A DNA stretch of 64,000 nucleotides from Castellaniella denitrificans (GCF_042653765.1 NZ_JBHSEZ010000004.1:186001-250000); one strand, 5' to 3'. Counted from the stretch's first letter, positions 27,209 through 36,884 are shown. Notes: generated from the sequence alone by a model not told the origin. Made by a program: numbers and translations.

Positions 27209-28294
27209 ATGGCAAATGAAAGCGGCGGAACCCTGGTCGTGGCAGGCGCCACCAGCGTGGCGACTCAGCATCTGATCGACATCGTCAGCAGCACGCCGAA
27301 CTGGAACGTGATCGGGCTGTGCAGGAATCCGCCGCCCAGCTCACGGCCGAACGTCCGCTACGCAGCCGCCGATTTTCTGGATCCGGAATCCTGCAAGCGC
27401 GCGGTGGAGGGCGTCGCGGTCACGCACCTGGTCTACGCGGCGCGGGCACGTCATACCCTGTATACCGCCATGATGCCGCACGCCAAGGTCGGGATCGAAA
27501 ACGTGGAACCCAACCTGAACATGTTGCGCAACATCACGGCGGCATGCAGCGGCCCCACCCTGCGCCACGTGCACGCACTGGCCGGCACCAAATGGTACGG
27601 TCTGCATTTCGGTCCTTTTCCTACTCCGGCGCGGGAATCCGATCCAGGGCACATGCCGCCGAACTTCTATTTCGACCAGCAAAACTTCCTGATCGAGGAA
27701 TCCGCGCGCGCCGGCTGGAGCTGGTCGACCAGCCGGCCTGGCATCATCAGCGGAGAGACCGCCGGCGGCGCCCCCAACATGCTGGCCTCCATCGGCGTTT
27801 ATGCGGCTATCTGCCGGCATCTCGGCCTGCCGCTGGAATTCCCGGGCAAGCCGGGCGCTTACACCAGCCTGCTGGAACTGACCGAGGCCCGGCAACTGGC
27901 CGAAGCCATCTTCTGGATGTGCCGTACGCCCGAGGCAGCCAACCAGGCCTTCAACATCACCAACGGCGACCTGTTCCGATGGGAGCATGTCTGGTCGAGA
28001 CTGGCGGACCACTTCGGCATGAAGGCTGGTCCGGTCCGGCATTTTTCGCTGGTGCAGTGGATGGCCGACAAGGGCCCGGTCTGGGATGAAATCGTCAAGC
28101 AGCATGGTCTGCAGCCGCTGGCCATCGATCAGGTCGCCTCGTGGGGCTTTGCCGACTTCACCCTGAACTACGACTATGACGTCATCTCCTCCATGACCAA
28201 GATCCGGCTGGCAGGATTCCACAGGACCGTGGACACCGAAGCCATGATGCTCGACCAGCTCTCCCAATATCGCCAGAAAAAATTTCTGCCCTGA
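27209..28294 (+). CDS. PRISE-like short-chain dehydrogenase (progesterone 5β-reductase / enone reductase family)
   Basis: This 361-residue atypical SDR has the variant nucleotide motif VAGATSVATQHLID near residue 11 and the family block GTKWYGLHFGPFPTPARESD followed by NFYFDQQNFL. PRISE enzymes reduce activated C=C bonds of enones with NADPH. It opens a three-gene rightward operon (SDR, MmgE/PrpD, SnoaL-like) divergent from the OYE operon, so two unrelated ene-reductases flank one promoter region. Confidence 0.87.
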   Translation: MANESGGTLVVAGATSVATQHLIDIVSSTPNWNVIGLCRNPPPSSRPNVRYAAADFLDPESCKRAVEGVAVTHLVYAARARHTLYTAMMPHAKVGIENVEPNLNMLRNITAACSGPTLRHVHALAGTKWYGLHFGPFPTPARESDPGHMPPNFYFDQQNFLIEESARAGWSWSTSRPGIISGETAGGAPNMLASIGVYAAICRHLGLPLEFPGKPGAYTSLLELTEARQLAEAIFWMCRTPEAANQAFNITNGDLFRWEHVWSRLADHFGMKAGPVRHFSLVQWMADKGPVWDEIVKQHGLQPLAIDQVASWGFADFTLNYDYDVISSMTKIRLAGFHRTVDTEAMMLDQLSQYRQKKFLP

Positions 28295-28339
28295 TCCGGG
28301 CCAGACGATTGCCTGCGCAGACTCAGCCCATCTCAGCCC

Positions 28340-29761
28340 ATGCTCGATTCCACGACTGCCCCTCAGATCTTCGACGAAGAGTTCGGCACACACTACGCGG
28401 CCTTTGCCGCTGCCCTGCTGGTGAGTGACATCCCGGCCGCCGTCCTGGCCGCCGCCCGCGAAAACCTGTTCGACACCCTGGCCTGCGCCATCGCCGGATC
28501 GTCCGCACACGGGGTGGACACGGTCCGCGATCTGGTCGAAGGCTGGGGAGGACGGCCCGAAGCCGGCATCCTGTGCTCGTCGATCCGAGTGCCCGCGCAT
28601 CACGCGGCCTGGGTCAATGGCATGATGTCCCACGCCCGGGATTACGACGACACGCACGATGCCGCCGTACTGCATGCCGGCGTCTCCATCATCCCCGCAG
28701 CGCTGGCCGCCGCCCAGTTGGCGCCTGCAGCCAGCGGCGCGGATCTGCTCGCCGGCATCGTCGCCGGCCTGGAGCTGATCTGCCGTCTGGGGGTCAGCAC
28801 CCGGATCAGCATCATTGAAAGCGGCCTCATGTATACGTCGCTCTTCGGCTACTTCGGCGCAACGGCGGCAGCGGCGCGCGTCATGGGACTGGATGCCGCG
28901 CAGACGGCCAATGCTCTGGGCATTGCCTACAGCCAGGCCGCCGGCACGCACCAGGTCACCCGCGACGGCGCCAGCACCAAACGCATGCAGCCGGGCTTTG
29001 CCGCCAAGGCCGCCCTGCTCTCGGTCCAGATGTCCCTGCGCGGAGTGCAGGGCGTCGTGCGCACTTTCGAGGGCATCGACGGCCTGTTTCGGAGCTATCT
29101 GGACAACCGCGTCGATACCGGGCGCCTGCGTCAGGGACTGGGCCAGTCCTATGAAATGCTGGACCTGAGCTACAAACCCTATCCCTGCTGCCGCTTCAAT
29201 CATCCGGCCATCGAGGCCGCCCTGGCGATCCGCCGGCACCCGGGCTTCGATCCGGCACGCGTGCGCAGCGCTGTGGTCCACCTCACGCACGATGCCTATC
29301 AGGCCGTCTGCACGCCCGAAGACATCCGGCACGCTCCAAGGACCATCGTCCAGGCGCAGTTCAGCATCCCGTACACCGTGGCCTGCGCGCTGCTCGACGG
29401 CGAGGTGGCCCTGCGGCATTTCACCGAAGAAGGCATCCGCAATCCCGACGTTCTGGCCCTGGCAGCCCGCATCGACGGCCGCGTCGACGCTGCCATCGAT
29501 CAGGAATGGTCGCGCAACATTTCACCCGCCATCGTTACGGTGGACACGGAACTCGGCCGCTTCGAGCACCGCATCGACTACCCCAAAGGCCACCCGAAAT
29601 CCCGCATGACGGCGGCGGATTTCGATGCCAAGCTGGCTGGCTGCATGGCTGCCAGCGGCCTGGCCTGGCCCGCCGATCTGCCGCGGCGCCTGCACGCGGC
29701 CATCGACGGCCTGCACGCCGCCCCCGATGCAAACACGCTCATCGGCCTGTTGACTCTTTGA
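28340..29761 (+). CDS. MmgE/PrpD-family protein (cytoplasmic copy)
   Basis: The 473-residue protein belongs to the family of 2-methylcitrate dehydratase (PrpD) and cis-aconitate decarboxylase. Conserved blocks are GMMSHARDYDDTHDAAVLHAG near residue 95 and SYKPYPCCRFNHPAIEAA near 277. It probably dehydrates or isomerises a hydroxy-acid. It has no export signal, unlike the second family member at 45-46.4 kb. The exact reaction cannot be assigned. Confidence 0.9.
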   Translation: MLDSTTAPQIFDEEFGTHYAAFAAALLVSDIPAAVLAAARENLFDTLACAIAGSSAHGVDTVRDLVEGWGGRPEAGILCSSIRVPAHHAAWVNGMMSHARDYDDTHDAAVLHAGVSIIPAALAAAQLAPAASGADLLAGIVAGLELICRLGVSTRISIIESGLMYTSLFGYFGATAAAARVMGLDAAQTANALGIAYSQAAGTHQVTRDGASTKRMQPGFAAKAALLSVQMSLRGVQGVVRTFEGIDGLFRSYLDNRVDTGRLRQGLGQSYEMLDLSYKPYPCCRFNHPAIEAALAIRRHPGFDPARVRSAVVHLTHDAYQAVCTPEDIRHAPRTIVQAQFSIPYTVACALLDGEVALRHFTEEGIRNPDVLALAARIDGRVDAAIDQEWSRNISPAIVTVDTELGRFEHRIDYPKGHPKSRMTAADFDAKLAGCMAASGLAWPADLPRRLHAAIDGLHAAPDANTLIGLLTL

Positions 29762-29863
29762 CCAGCGCCGCGAAACACGCTCCTCCGGCGCAGTGCGGAT
29801 CGCGCAGGGCAGGTGAAAGAGCCACTGCATTGAACGATTCAAACCACCTCATGAGGAGCAACC

Positions 29864-30319
29864 ATGTTTGGTCAAATGCTGGACGCCGAAGACGAACGCG
29901 AGATCCGTTTTCTGATGGGCCACTACGTCCACTATCTGGACGGTGAGCAGGGCAAGGAATGGGCCGGTCTCTTCGCAGAAGACGGCCAGTGGCTAGGCGG
30001 CAATGTGGCGCCGGCGGCCAAGGGCGGATCGGGACTCGACGCGGGGAACCCAAAAGGCCGTGCCGCCCTGGAAGCCCTGGTGTACCGGGCCATCACGCAG
30101 AACTTCCGCAGCCTGTCGCGGCACATGATCACCGATCTCGTGCTGTGGCGCGATGCATCGGATCACGACATCGCCCATGGGCGCGGCCGTATGTTCATCA
30201 CGGACTGGCGCGACGGCCCCGGCAAGATCAGCATGTCGGGATCCTATGTCTTCCTGTTTGCCCGCACGCCCGAGGGCTGGCGGATTTCCACGCTGCGCGC
30301 CAGCTTTCTGCCGACCTGA
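29864..30319 (+). CDS. SnoaL-like / NTF2-fold protein
   Basis: The 151-residue product resembles ring-hydroxylating-dioxygenase β-subunit-like and SnoaL-like proteins: EDEREIRFLMGHYVHYLDGEQGKEWAGLFAEDGQW, then SRHMITDLVLWRD and a C-terminal WRISTLRASF. It could be an isomerase, dehydratase or small ligand-binding enzyme. It is the last gene of the rightward operon, 102 bp after MmgE/PrpD with an AGGAG site. Confidence 0.82.
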   Translation: MFGQMLDAEDEREIRFLMGHYVHYLDGEQGKEWAGLFAEDGQWLGGNVAPAAKGGSGLDAGNPKGRAALEALVYRAITQNFRSLSRHMITDLVLWRDASDHDIAHGRGRMFITDWRDGPGKISMSGSYVFLFARTPEGWRISTLRASFLPT

Positions 30320-30343
30320 ACGCGTGAGCCTCGTGCTCCGGGG

Positions 30344-31291
30344 TCAATCCTCGAAGGAAGCCTCGTTCTCCTCGGGGCTGGCCTCCGGTTCATCCTGCCG
30401 GAGCTGGTCCTGGATCCATTGGCGGAATGCGGCGATCTTGGGCACTTCCATGCGATCCGGCAGGCACACGACGTAAAAGCCGTTGGCATGGAGCAGCGGC
30501 ACGTCGAACGGGATCACGAGCCGGCCGGCGGCGATGTCGTCGAGGACATAGTGACGCTGGCTGAGCCCCACTCCCATGCCGGCCAGCACGCACTGATGCA
30601 TGACGGCCTGATCCTCGGGGTAGATTTCGCGGAACGGCGTGAACGGCGCCGTGCTGACCTGGGACCACCAGGCCTGCCATTCATCGCGCCGTGCGTAGCC
30701 GTGGTACAGCGTGGTCTTCAGCAGATCTTCAGGGCGATGCAAGCCGACAGCGTCGGCCAGGCCGGGTGCGCAGACCGGCACCATTTCGACCTGGAACAAC
30801 TGTTCCGACCAGATGCCGGGCCAGGGCGGCACTCCGTAGCGGATTGCCACGTCGATGTCGTCCACGGCGAAATCGACCTCGGTGCGTCCCGACGACAGCC
30901 GGATTTCGATATCGGGATATTGCGCCTGAAAGTCGGGCAGCTTGGGAATCAGCCAGCGAATCAGGAAATTCGTATAAGAATGCACGGTCAGCACCGTCCG
31001 CCGCTTGCCCTGGCGCAAGATCTGGGTCGCATGGCTGATGCCGTCGAAGGACTCGGTCAACGCGCGCGCGAACTCGCGGCTGGCCTGCGGAATCACGAGA
31101 TTGTTATTGACCCGTTCAAACAGCTGGAAACCCAGATAACCCTCGAGGGAGCGAATGTGGCGGCTGATCGCCCCCTGCGTCACGTTCAGCTCGGCGGCAG
31201 CCTTGGTGAAGCTTTCATGGCGCACCGCCACCTCGAACGCCCTGAGGTGATTGAGCGGGGGCATCTGCCGTTTTTGCAATGGCGCGCTCAT
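30344..31291 (-). CDS. LysR-family regulator (GcvA-like), last gene of the liv operon
   Basis: The 315-residue protein has an HTH at residues 15-75 (ESFTKAAAELNVTQGAISRHIR) and a GcvA-type effector domain (QYPDIEIRLSSG, GVGLSQRHYVL). The ATG at 31289-31291 follows GGGAGAG, so it is used in preference to a TTG six codons upstream. It starts 14 bases after livF, so it is probably cotranscribed with livHMGF. It may control the divergent ADH/SDR promoters. Confidence 0.9.
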   Translation of the reverse strand: MSAPLQKRQMPPLNHLRAFEVAVRHESFTKAAAELNVTQGAISRHIRSLEGYLGFQLFERVNNNLVIPQASREFARALTESFDGISHATQILRQGKRRTVLTVHSYTNFLIRWLIPKLPDFQAQYPDIEIRLSSGRTEVDFAVDDIDVAIRYGVPPWPGIWSEQLFQVEMVPVCAPGLADAVGLHRPEDLLKTTLYHGYARRDEWQAWWSQVSTAPFTPFREIYPEDQAVMHQCVLAGMGVGLSQRHYVLDDIAAGRLVIPFDVPLLHANGFYVVCLPDRMEVPKIAAFRQWIQDQLRQDEPEASPEENEASFED

Positions 31292-31305
31292 GGATCTCTC
31301 CCTGC

Positions 31306-32010
31306 TCAAGCGCCCAGATACGCGCTCAGGACGTCCTGGCTGCTCAGCAGTTCCTGGCTGGTACCCTGCAGGGTCAGCGATCCTGTCTCGAGCACGAAAC
31401 CATAGTCCGATACCTTGAGCGCCAGCCGAGCGTTCTGCTCGACCATGACGACCGTAATGCCCTCGGCGTTGATGGTCCGCACCAGCTTCGCGACTTCCAG
31501 GATGAGCTTGGGCGCCAAACCCAGCGTGGGCTCATCCAGCATCAGGATTCTAGGCTCGCTGATCAAAGCCCGGGCAATGGCGACCATCTGCTGCTCACCG
31601 CCTGAAAGGCTGGACGCGATCTGCCTCCGGCGCTCGACGATCCGGGGGAAAATTGAATAGATAAACTCCAGGCGCTGCCGGTACTTTCGGGCATCCCGCA
31701 TCCGATATGCGCCGATCCGGATGTTGTCGTACACGCTCATGTCGGGAAACAGGCGCCGGCCCTCGGGGCACAGGACGATGCCGCGCTCGAGCCTCTCGTG
31801 CGGCCTGAGCGTGCCTATCTCCTCGCCATCGAGCTTGATCGAGCCACCGCCCTGCCGGGTCTGGCCCGCCAGCGTCCTAAGGAGCGTGGACTTCCCCGCG
31901 CCATTGGCTCCAATGACCGCAGCCACCCCATGGTCGGGCACGGCAATGGATACATCCCGAAGGGCATGCACTCCGTGGTAATCGACCGAAAGATTCTGGA
32001 TTTCAAGCAA
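31306..32010 (-). CDS. livF: Branched-chain-type ABC transporter ATP-binding protein LivF
   Basis: The 234-residue ATPase has GANGAGKSTLLRTLAG (Walker A, near residue 34), LSGGEQQMVAIARAL and LMLDEPTLGLAP. I choose the TTG at 32008-32010, which overlaps the livG stop and has GGAGG nine bases upstream. It gives the standard LivF start LEIQNLSVDYHG. An ATG at 32037 lacks a ribosome site. With LivG it drives the LivHM permease. Confidence 0.9.
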   Translation of the reverse strand: MLEIQNLSVDYHGVHALRDVSIAVPDHGVAAVIGANGAGKSTLLRTLAGQTRQGGGSIKLDGEEIGTLRPHERLERGIVLCPEGRRLFPDMSVYDNIRIGAYRMRDARKYRQRLEFIYSIFPRIVERRRQIASSLSGGEQQMVAIARALISEPRILMLDEPTLGLAPKLILEVAKLVRTINAEGITVVMVEQNARLALKVSDYGFVLETGSLTLQGTSQELLSSQDVLSAYLGA

Positions 32011-32764
32011 AGTCGTAATCCTCCCCGAGATAGGCATCGATCACCGACGCATCCGCTTTGATCTCGGCGGGCGTACCCAACGCCAGCGGCTCGCCGCGAT
32101 TGACGACCAGGATTCGATCGCATGAGCCCATCACCAGCGGCATGTCGTGTTCGACCAGCAGGATGGTCATCCCCAGTTCGTCACGCAAACGGCGGATCAG
32201 CCGTCCGGCTTCCTTTTTTTCCGACGAATTCAGCCCGGCGGCCGGCTCGTCCATCAGCAACAGCCGGGGGGCGACCATGATTGCCATGCCGACCCCGAGC
32301 ATCTTCTGCAGGCCGTACGCGAGGCCCCCGGCCGGCAGATCCAGCACGCTCCCGATTCCGATGAACTCTGCCACTTCCGATAACCGAGCGCTGTCCGCCA
32401 CCGCCTTGCGCGAAGAAAAATAGCCCCGCGGACTATGACGCCATCTCAGGACCTGCGCACGCCGCAGATTTTCACGCACCGTATGAGCGCCGAACACATG
32501 CACCGCCTGGAAGGTCCGGGCGATCCCCCGCCGCGCGATCTCGTCGCACGCATGCCCCGAGATGTCTTGTCCGCCCAGGGAAACCGTACCGCTCGTGGGT
32601 CGAAAATGTCCCGCAATGACATTGAACAGCGTGGTCTTGCCTGCGCCATTGGGGCCGATGATCCCGAAAATATCACCTTCGTCCACCGAAAAGGAGACAC
32701 CGGACACCGCCGTCAGCCCACCGAACCGTTTGGTCAGATCACGGACCTCGAGTAGCTTAGGCAT
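32003..32764 (-). CDS. livG: Branched-chain-type ABC transporter ATP-binding protein LivG
   Basis: The 253-residue ATPase has GPNGAGKTTLFNVIAGHFRPTSG (Walker A near residue 37), the LivG-specific ARTFQAVHVF (Q-loop), and LLLMDEPAAGLN. The signature region AGGLAYGLQKMLGVGMAI is degenerate: LAYGLQK stands where most LivG proteins have LSYGQQR. The start at 32762-32764 overlaps livM by 8 nt. It is part of the livHMGF operon. Confidence 0.93.
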   Translation of the reverse strand: MPKLLEVRDLTKRFGGLTAVSGVSFSVDEGDIFGIIGPNGAGKTTLFNVIAGHFRPTSGTVSLGGQDISGHACDEIARRGIARTFQAVHVFGAHTVRENLRRAQVLRWRHSPRGYFSSRKAVADSARLSEVAEFIGIGSVLDLPAGGLAYGLQKMLGVGMAIMVAPRLLLMDEPAAGLNSSEKKEAGRLIRRLRDELGMTILLVEHDMPLVMGSCDRILVVNRGEPLALGTPAEIKADASVIDAYLGEDYDFA

Positions 32765-33677
32765 GGGCCTTCCCCCGCTGCAACAGGGCGACCAGCCCTT
32801 GCCTGAAGAAAATGAGGAAGACGACCAGGCAGCCGCCATAAATCAGCAACTGGTATTCACGCGCCTCGCGCAAGAGCTCGGGCAGAGGCACGATAAAAAT
32901 CGCCCCGAGCACTGGTCCGAGCACGGTGCTGACACCACCGATCGCATTGATGACGATCAAATCGACGGACACAATGAAACCGAAGGCTTCGGGCGACAGG
33001 AAACTGATGTAGAAGGCGTACAGGCCGCCGCTCAGGCCGGCCACGAACGCACTGACCGCGAAAGTCCCGATGCGCCAGGACAGAGCATTCGATCCGAGGG
33101 CGCGGCTGAGCATCTCGTCCTCGTTCAGCGAATGGAAGATAGCTCCGATATCGGAGCGCTCAACCAGGCGCATCACGCCGTATACGATGACCGACAGCAA
33201 CAGGCCGAAAACGAAATAATGCTGGGGTTGTGTCAGGCGCAGGGATCCTATCGCGAACTTGGGAATGCCGTACAGGCCGTTGTTGCCGCCGAAAAGCGAC
33301 GTCCATTCCTGGAAGATCAGGTTGATGATTTCCCCGAAGGCGTAGGTCAGCAGGACGAAATAGACGCCCTTGATGCGCAGGAACAGCGGCCCGACCACAG
33401 CCGCCAGGACGCCGGCAAACAACGCCCCGCACAGTAGCGCCAGCGCCGGCGGAAAACCCAGCCGCATGGTCAGCAGCGCGGCGCCATAGGCGCCGATGCC
33501 CATGAACGCGGGCTGAGCGATGGACAGCTGGCCGATCTTCAGCATCAGATTCATGCTGAGCGCCAGCGGAATCATGATGGTGACCATGGCCGCCAGGTGA
33601 AAGACATAGCGGTTGTCCAGGAACCAAGGCAGCAACGCCAGGACGAAGATCAGGAGATAGATGGAGCGGGTTCTCAT
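32757..33677 (-). CDS. livM: Branched-chain-type ABC transporter permease LivM
   Basis: The 306-residue membrane protein has about ten helices and the LivM block GQLSIAQPAFMGIGAYGAALLT near residue 48, then GVYFVLLTYAFGEIINLIF. It overlaps livH by ATGA and livG by 8 nt, so the four genes are translationally coupled. It forms the transport channel with LivH. Confidence 0.95.
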   Translation of the reverse strand: MRTRSIYLLIFVLALLPWFLDNRYVFHLAAMVTIMIPLALSMNLMLKIGQLSIAQPAFMGIGAYGAALLTMRLGFPPALALLCGALFAGVLAAVVGPLFLRIKGVYFVLLTYAFGEIINLIFQEWTSLFGGNNGLYGIPKFAIGSLRLTQPQHYFVFGLLLSVIVYGVMRLVERSDIGAIFHSLNEDEMLSRALGSNALSWRIGTFAVSAFVAGLSGGLYAFYISFLSPEAFGFIVSVDLIVINAIGGVSTVLGPVLGAIFIVPLPELLREAREYQLLIYGGCLVVFLIFFRQGLVALLQRGKAHA

Positions 33678-34528
33678 CGCACGCTTCCTCCCATCAGGCC
33701 ACTGGGTCGAGCCACCACAATGAGCAGGACCATCACGAAGGACACAATCAGCGCCACTGTCGAATTGACCAAGGTCGTGACCACGGACTCGCTCAGTCCG
33801 ATCAGGAAGCCGCCCAGCACGGCCCCCGGCAGGCTGCCCAGCCCTCCCAGAATGACGACCACGAATGCCTTGAGCATGGGGAGTTCTCCCATATAGGGAC
33901 CGACGGTATAGATAGGCGCCATCAGAGCACCCGCCAGGCCGGCGAGCACACAGGCCAAGCCGAAGGCCGCCCTATAGACCAGTCCGGGCTCGATACCCAT
34001 GAGGGTGGCCGTATCAGGGTCCTGCGCAACCGCCTGCATGGCCAATCCCAGCCGTGCGTATTTCAGGAACACATAGAACAGCACCAGAATCCCCAGCGCG
34101 CACAGACCCACGATGGTACGGTCCCATGGCACCGAGGCGCTCATCAGGCTCCAGGTGCCCGTGAACGGACGAGACACCGACTGCTCGGAAGGACCGAACA
34201 GCAGAAGGGCGACGGACTGCAGGATGACTCCGACGGCCAGCGACATGATCATGCCGGCCAGTTCGTCGCCAACCAGCGGCCGGAACAGCGTCCGCTCAAC
34301 CACGACGCCCAGAATCCCGCTGAGCAGGCCACCCGCCACGACAGCCAGGAAAAAGGGCCAGCCCAACGCTCCGAATAGAAAAAGCACCGCCATGGCGCCA
34401 ACCATGTAGAACTCGCCGTGCGCAAAATTGACGATCCGCATGATCCCGAAGATCAGCGTGAAGCCCAGCGCCATCAGCACATAGATCAGGCTGGACAGAA
34501 GCCCATTGACGACGACCTGTTCAACCAT
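33674..34528 (-). CDS. livH: Branched-chain-type ABC transporter permease LivH
   Basis: The 284-residue membrane protein has LivH landmarks: SSLIYVLMALGFTLIFGIMRIVNFAHGEFYMVG at the start and AFVVVILGGLGSLPGAVLGG near residue 215. It is the first gene of the operon livH-livM-livG-livF-lysR. Its promoter is the island-type promoter at 34679-34745, giving a leader of about 150 nt. Confidence 0.95.
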   Translation of the reverse strand: MVEQVVVNGLLSSLIYVLMALGFTLIFGIMRIVNFAHGEFYMVGAMAVLFLFGALGWPFFLAVVAGGLLSGILGVVVERTLFRPLVGDELAGMIMSLAVGVILQSVALLLFGPSEQSVSRPFTGTWSLMSASVPWDRTIVGLCALGILVLFYVFLKYARLGLAMQAVAQDPDTATLMGIEPGLVYRAAFGLACVLAGLAGALMAPIYTVGPYMGELPMLKAFVVVILGGLGSLPGAVLGGFLIGLSESVVTTLVNSTVALIVSFVMVLLIVVARPSGLMGGSVR

Positions 34529-34678
34529 GGCCCACCCGCCATCTCGAGGTCCGGCAGACGCGGGCGCCGCATGGCACTACCAGCCCTCGCGCGTTCGGTC
34601 TCTGTTTCATATTTGTCTCCTGCTCATCGTCCAGGCTTGTCGCCGCCGCCGGATCGGCGCTTCATCGAAACGCACCCA

Positions 34679-34745
34679 AGTATAGGAACGCCGAACCGGG
34701 GCAGTCCATGCCATTTTTCGGGAAACGGTATCCGGTTCTCCCGAA
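34679..34745 (-). promoter_or_regulatory. Island-type promoter/operator, copy 4 (liv operon)
   Basis: On the minus strand TGGACT (34703-34708), an 18-base spacer and TATACT (34679-34684) form the promoter. The block upstream of the -35 aligns without gaps to the other three copies (conserved GTCCAT, GGGA, ATCC and CCCGAA/TCCGAA positions). A CCATTT...AAACGG inverted repeat occupies the operator position. This is the most divergent copy. Confidence 0.6.
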
Positions 34746-34790
34746 GATGGCGTGGCCCGCGTTCCACCCTATTGCATGTGGTTCCATGGT

Positions 34791-36026
34791 TCAGATGACC
34801 CCTGCTTCACGCCAGCGTTCGAGCTCCTGCTCCGTATGACCCAGCCACTGGCCGAACACCCGATGATTGCTCGCACCCAGCGGCAGACTGGGTTCGATGG
34901 CCCGGCGTTCGGTACCCTCGAAGACCAGGGGGGAATGCGGCAGAATGACATCGCCCAGCTCGGGATGGTGCACGTGCTGCAGACTGCCGCGCGCCAGCAT
35001 ATTGCGGTCGTGCATCACCTCCTTGAGGCTGCGCACTGGCGCACACGGCACTTTGGCTTCCAGCATCCGCGTGGCGATGTCGTCCTTCGGCAGCTGACGG
35101 GTCCATGCTTCCAGCAAGGCATCGACTTCCGCCCAATGCTGCACACGCGCCGAACGGCTGACGAACCGGGGATCCTCCTTCAATTCCGGGCGGCCGATCA
35201 CATCCAGGATCGCCTGAAAATGCCGATCTCCCGGGGCGTTCAGGACGACGTAGCCGTCCTGCGTCTGATAGACGTTATAAGGCGAAATGCCCAGACCGCC
35301 GTGCCGATTGCCCGTACGGGCGGGCGCCGCATCACCACGCGCGTGCAGCATGCCCAGGTTGGATGCCAGCGAAGCGAAGACGGCTTCCTGCATCGACACT
35401 TCGACCACGCGCCCCGCCCCCGTGCGCTCCCGTTCGTACAGAGCGGTCACGATGGCCGCATACAGATGGATGCCGGCCATGAAATCGCATATAGCGGCAC
35501 CCGACTTCACCGGCGGCTGATCCGGGTACCCCGTGGAATCGATGATCCCGGACATGGCCTGCATCACCAGGTCCATGGCGGGATAATCCCGATAAGGGCC
35601 GGTCTTTCCGTAGCCGGAACTCGAGCCGTAGATCAGCCTGGGATTGAGGGCACGCAGATTGTCCGCACCCAGCCCCAGGCGATCCATCACGCCAGGGGCG
35701 AAGTTCTCCACCAGGACATCGGCATGTCCCACCATTTCACGCAGCAGATCGGCGCCACGAGGGTCCTTCAGATTCAGGGTGACCGGTTTCTTGTTCGAAT
35801 TCAGCATGGCGAAGGGCAGCGCAGCGCCGCCCATGTCTCCCCGGCTCCTGAGGTGTTCCCCCTGCCTGGGCTCGACCTTGATGACCTCCGCCCCCGCCAT
35901 GGCCATCAGAAAGGTGGCGTAGGGGCCGTTATAGACGTGCGAAAGGTCGATGACGACGAGCCCCTCCAGGGGCAAAGGCTTCAGCTGCGTATCCATGGTG
36001 CGGCTCTGGCTTCCGGATTGTTTCAT
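34791..36026 (-). CDS. CaiB/BaiF family III CoA-transferase
   Basis: The 411-residue protein moves CoA between a donor thioester and a carboxylic acid. The catalytic aspartate is D152 in YPAMDLVMQAMSG, and the N-terminal LEGLVVIDLSHVYNGPYATFLMAMAGAEVIKVEP is diagnostic. It starts at 36024-36026 in an ATGA overlap with the CitE-like lyase, so the two act together. It is the last gene of the operon running left from about 40.3 kb. Donor and acceptor are unknown; succinyl-CoA and a dicarboxylate are plausible. Confidence 0.93.
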   Translation of the reverse strand: MKQSGSQSRTMDTQLKPLPLEGLVVIDLSHVYNGPYATFLMAMAGAEVIKVEPRQGEHLRSRGDMGGAALPFAMLNSNKKPVTLNLKDPRGADLLREMVGHADVLVENFAPGVMDRLGLGADNLRALNPRLIYGSSSGYGKTGPYRDYPAMDLVMQAMSGIIDSTGYPDQPPVKSGAAICDFMAGIHLYAAIVTALYERERTGAGRVVEVSMQEAVFASLASNLGMLHARGDAAPARTGNRHGGLGISPYNVYQTQDGYVVLNAPGDRHFQAILDVIGRPELKEDPRFVSRSARVQHWAEVDALLEAWTRQLPKDDIATRMLEAKVPCAPVRSLKEVMHDRNMLARGSLQHVHHPELGDVILPHSPLVFEGTERRAIEPSLPLGASNHRVFGQWLGHTEQELERWREAGVI

Positions 36027-36883
36027 GTTGTGCCGTCCAGCAGGCGTTGAGCGGCGACCCGATGCGGACGGTCCAGCATCTTCCCATCCAGGGCAATGGA
36101 ACCCGCTCCGGGCGCGTGTGCAAAGGCCGCCACCACGCGCCTGGCCCATTCGAGCTCAGCCCCCGTCGGCTGGAAGACTTCGTTGATCACGGCCACCTGG
36201 TCAGGATGGATCGCGGCCTTGGCGGTGAATCCGTCGCGACGCGCATCCAGCGCCTCGGCCCTCAAGCCCTCGGGATTGCGGAAATCGACATAGACGGCAT
36301 CGACGGCCGCCACCCGCGCGGCAGCGGAAGCCAGCAGGGTCATGGATCGTGCCAGCAGGAAGAGATCGCTGTACTGTCCCGGCGCCTGCCGGTTGGACCG
36401 GGCGCCGATATCGGTCGCGAGGTCTTCCCCACCCCATAACATGCCGCAGAGCCGGGCGTCCTGGATGCGCGCATAGTCGCCCATGCTCAGGACCGCACGG
36501 GCATGCTCGGTGACGATCGGCAGTACCCGGATCATGCCCGGCTCGATGCCTTCGCGCACTTCGAGCGCCTGCAGCCAGGCGCCGACCCGGGCCAGCGCAT
36601 CGGCCCCCCCGCATTTCGGCAGCATGATGCCGTAGGGCCGCGCGCCGATCACTGCGGCCAGGTCCTGCAGGGCCATGCCGCTGTCCAGATCATTGATCCG
36701 GACGAACAGCCGGTGCCGGGACTGGTGCTGCGCGACGAAAGCCGCGGTGATCTCTCGCGCTTTCGTCTTGCCATCCGGCGGCACCGCATCCTCGAGATCG
36801 AGGATCAACGCGTCCGCCCCGCAGCTCAGGCCCTTCGCCAGCTTGCGCTCGTCATGGCCGGGGATGAAAAGCAGCGATCGCAT
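36023..36883 (-). CDS. CitE-like CoA-ester lyase (HpcH/HpaI family)
   Basis: The 286-residue TIM-barrel protein has the CitE pattern: RSLLFIPGHDERKLAKGL, LILDLEDAVPP (metal ligand region), LFVRINDLDSG, GMLWGGEDLATDIGARSNR and AIHPDQVAVINEVFQPT, ending DGKMLDRPH. Relatives cleave citramalyl-CoA, malyl-CoA or similar to acetyl-CoA and a keto acid. The ATG lies one base after the acyl-CoA dehydrogenase stop and the end overlaps the CoA-transferase start. Confidence 0.9.
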   Translation of the reverse strand: MRSLLFIPGHDERKLAKGLSCGADALILDLEDAVPPDGKTKAREITAAFVAQHQSRHRLFVRINDLDSGMALQDLAAVIGARPYGIMLPKCGGADALARVGAWLQALEVREGIEPGMIRVLPIVTEHARAVLSMGDYARIQDARLCGMLWGGEDLATDIGARSNRQAPGQYSDLFLLARSMTLLASAAARVAAVDAVYVDFRNPEGLRAEALDARRDGFTAKAAIHPDQVAVINEVFQPTGAELEWARRVVAAFAHAPGAGSIALDGKMLDRPHRVAAQRLLDGTT

Positions 36884-36884
36884 G

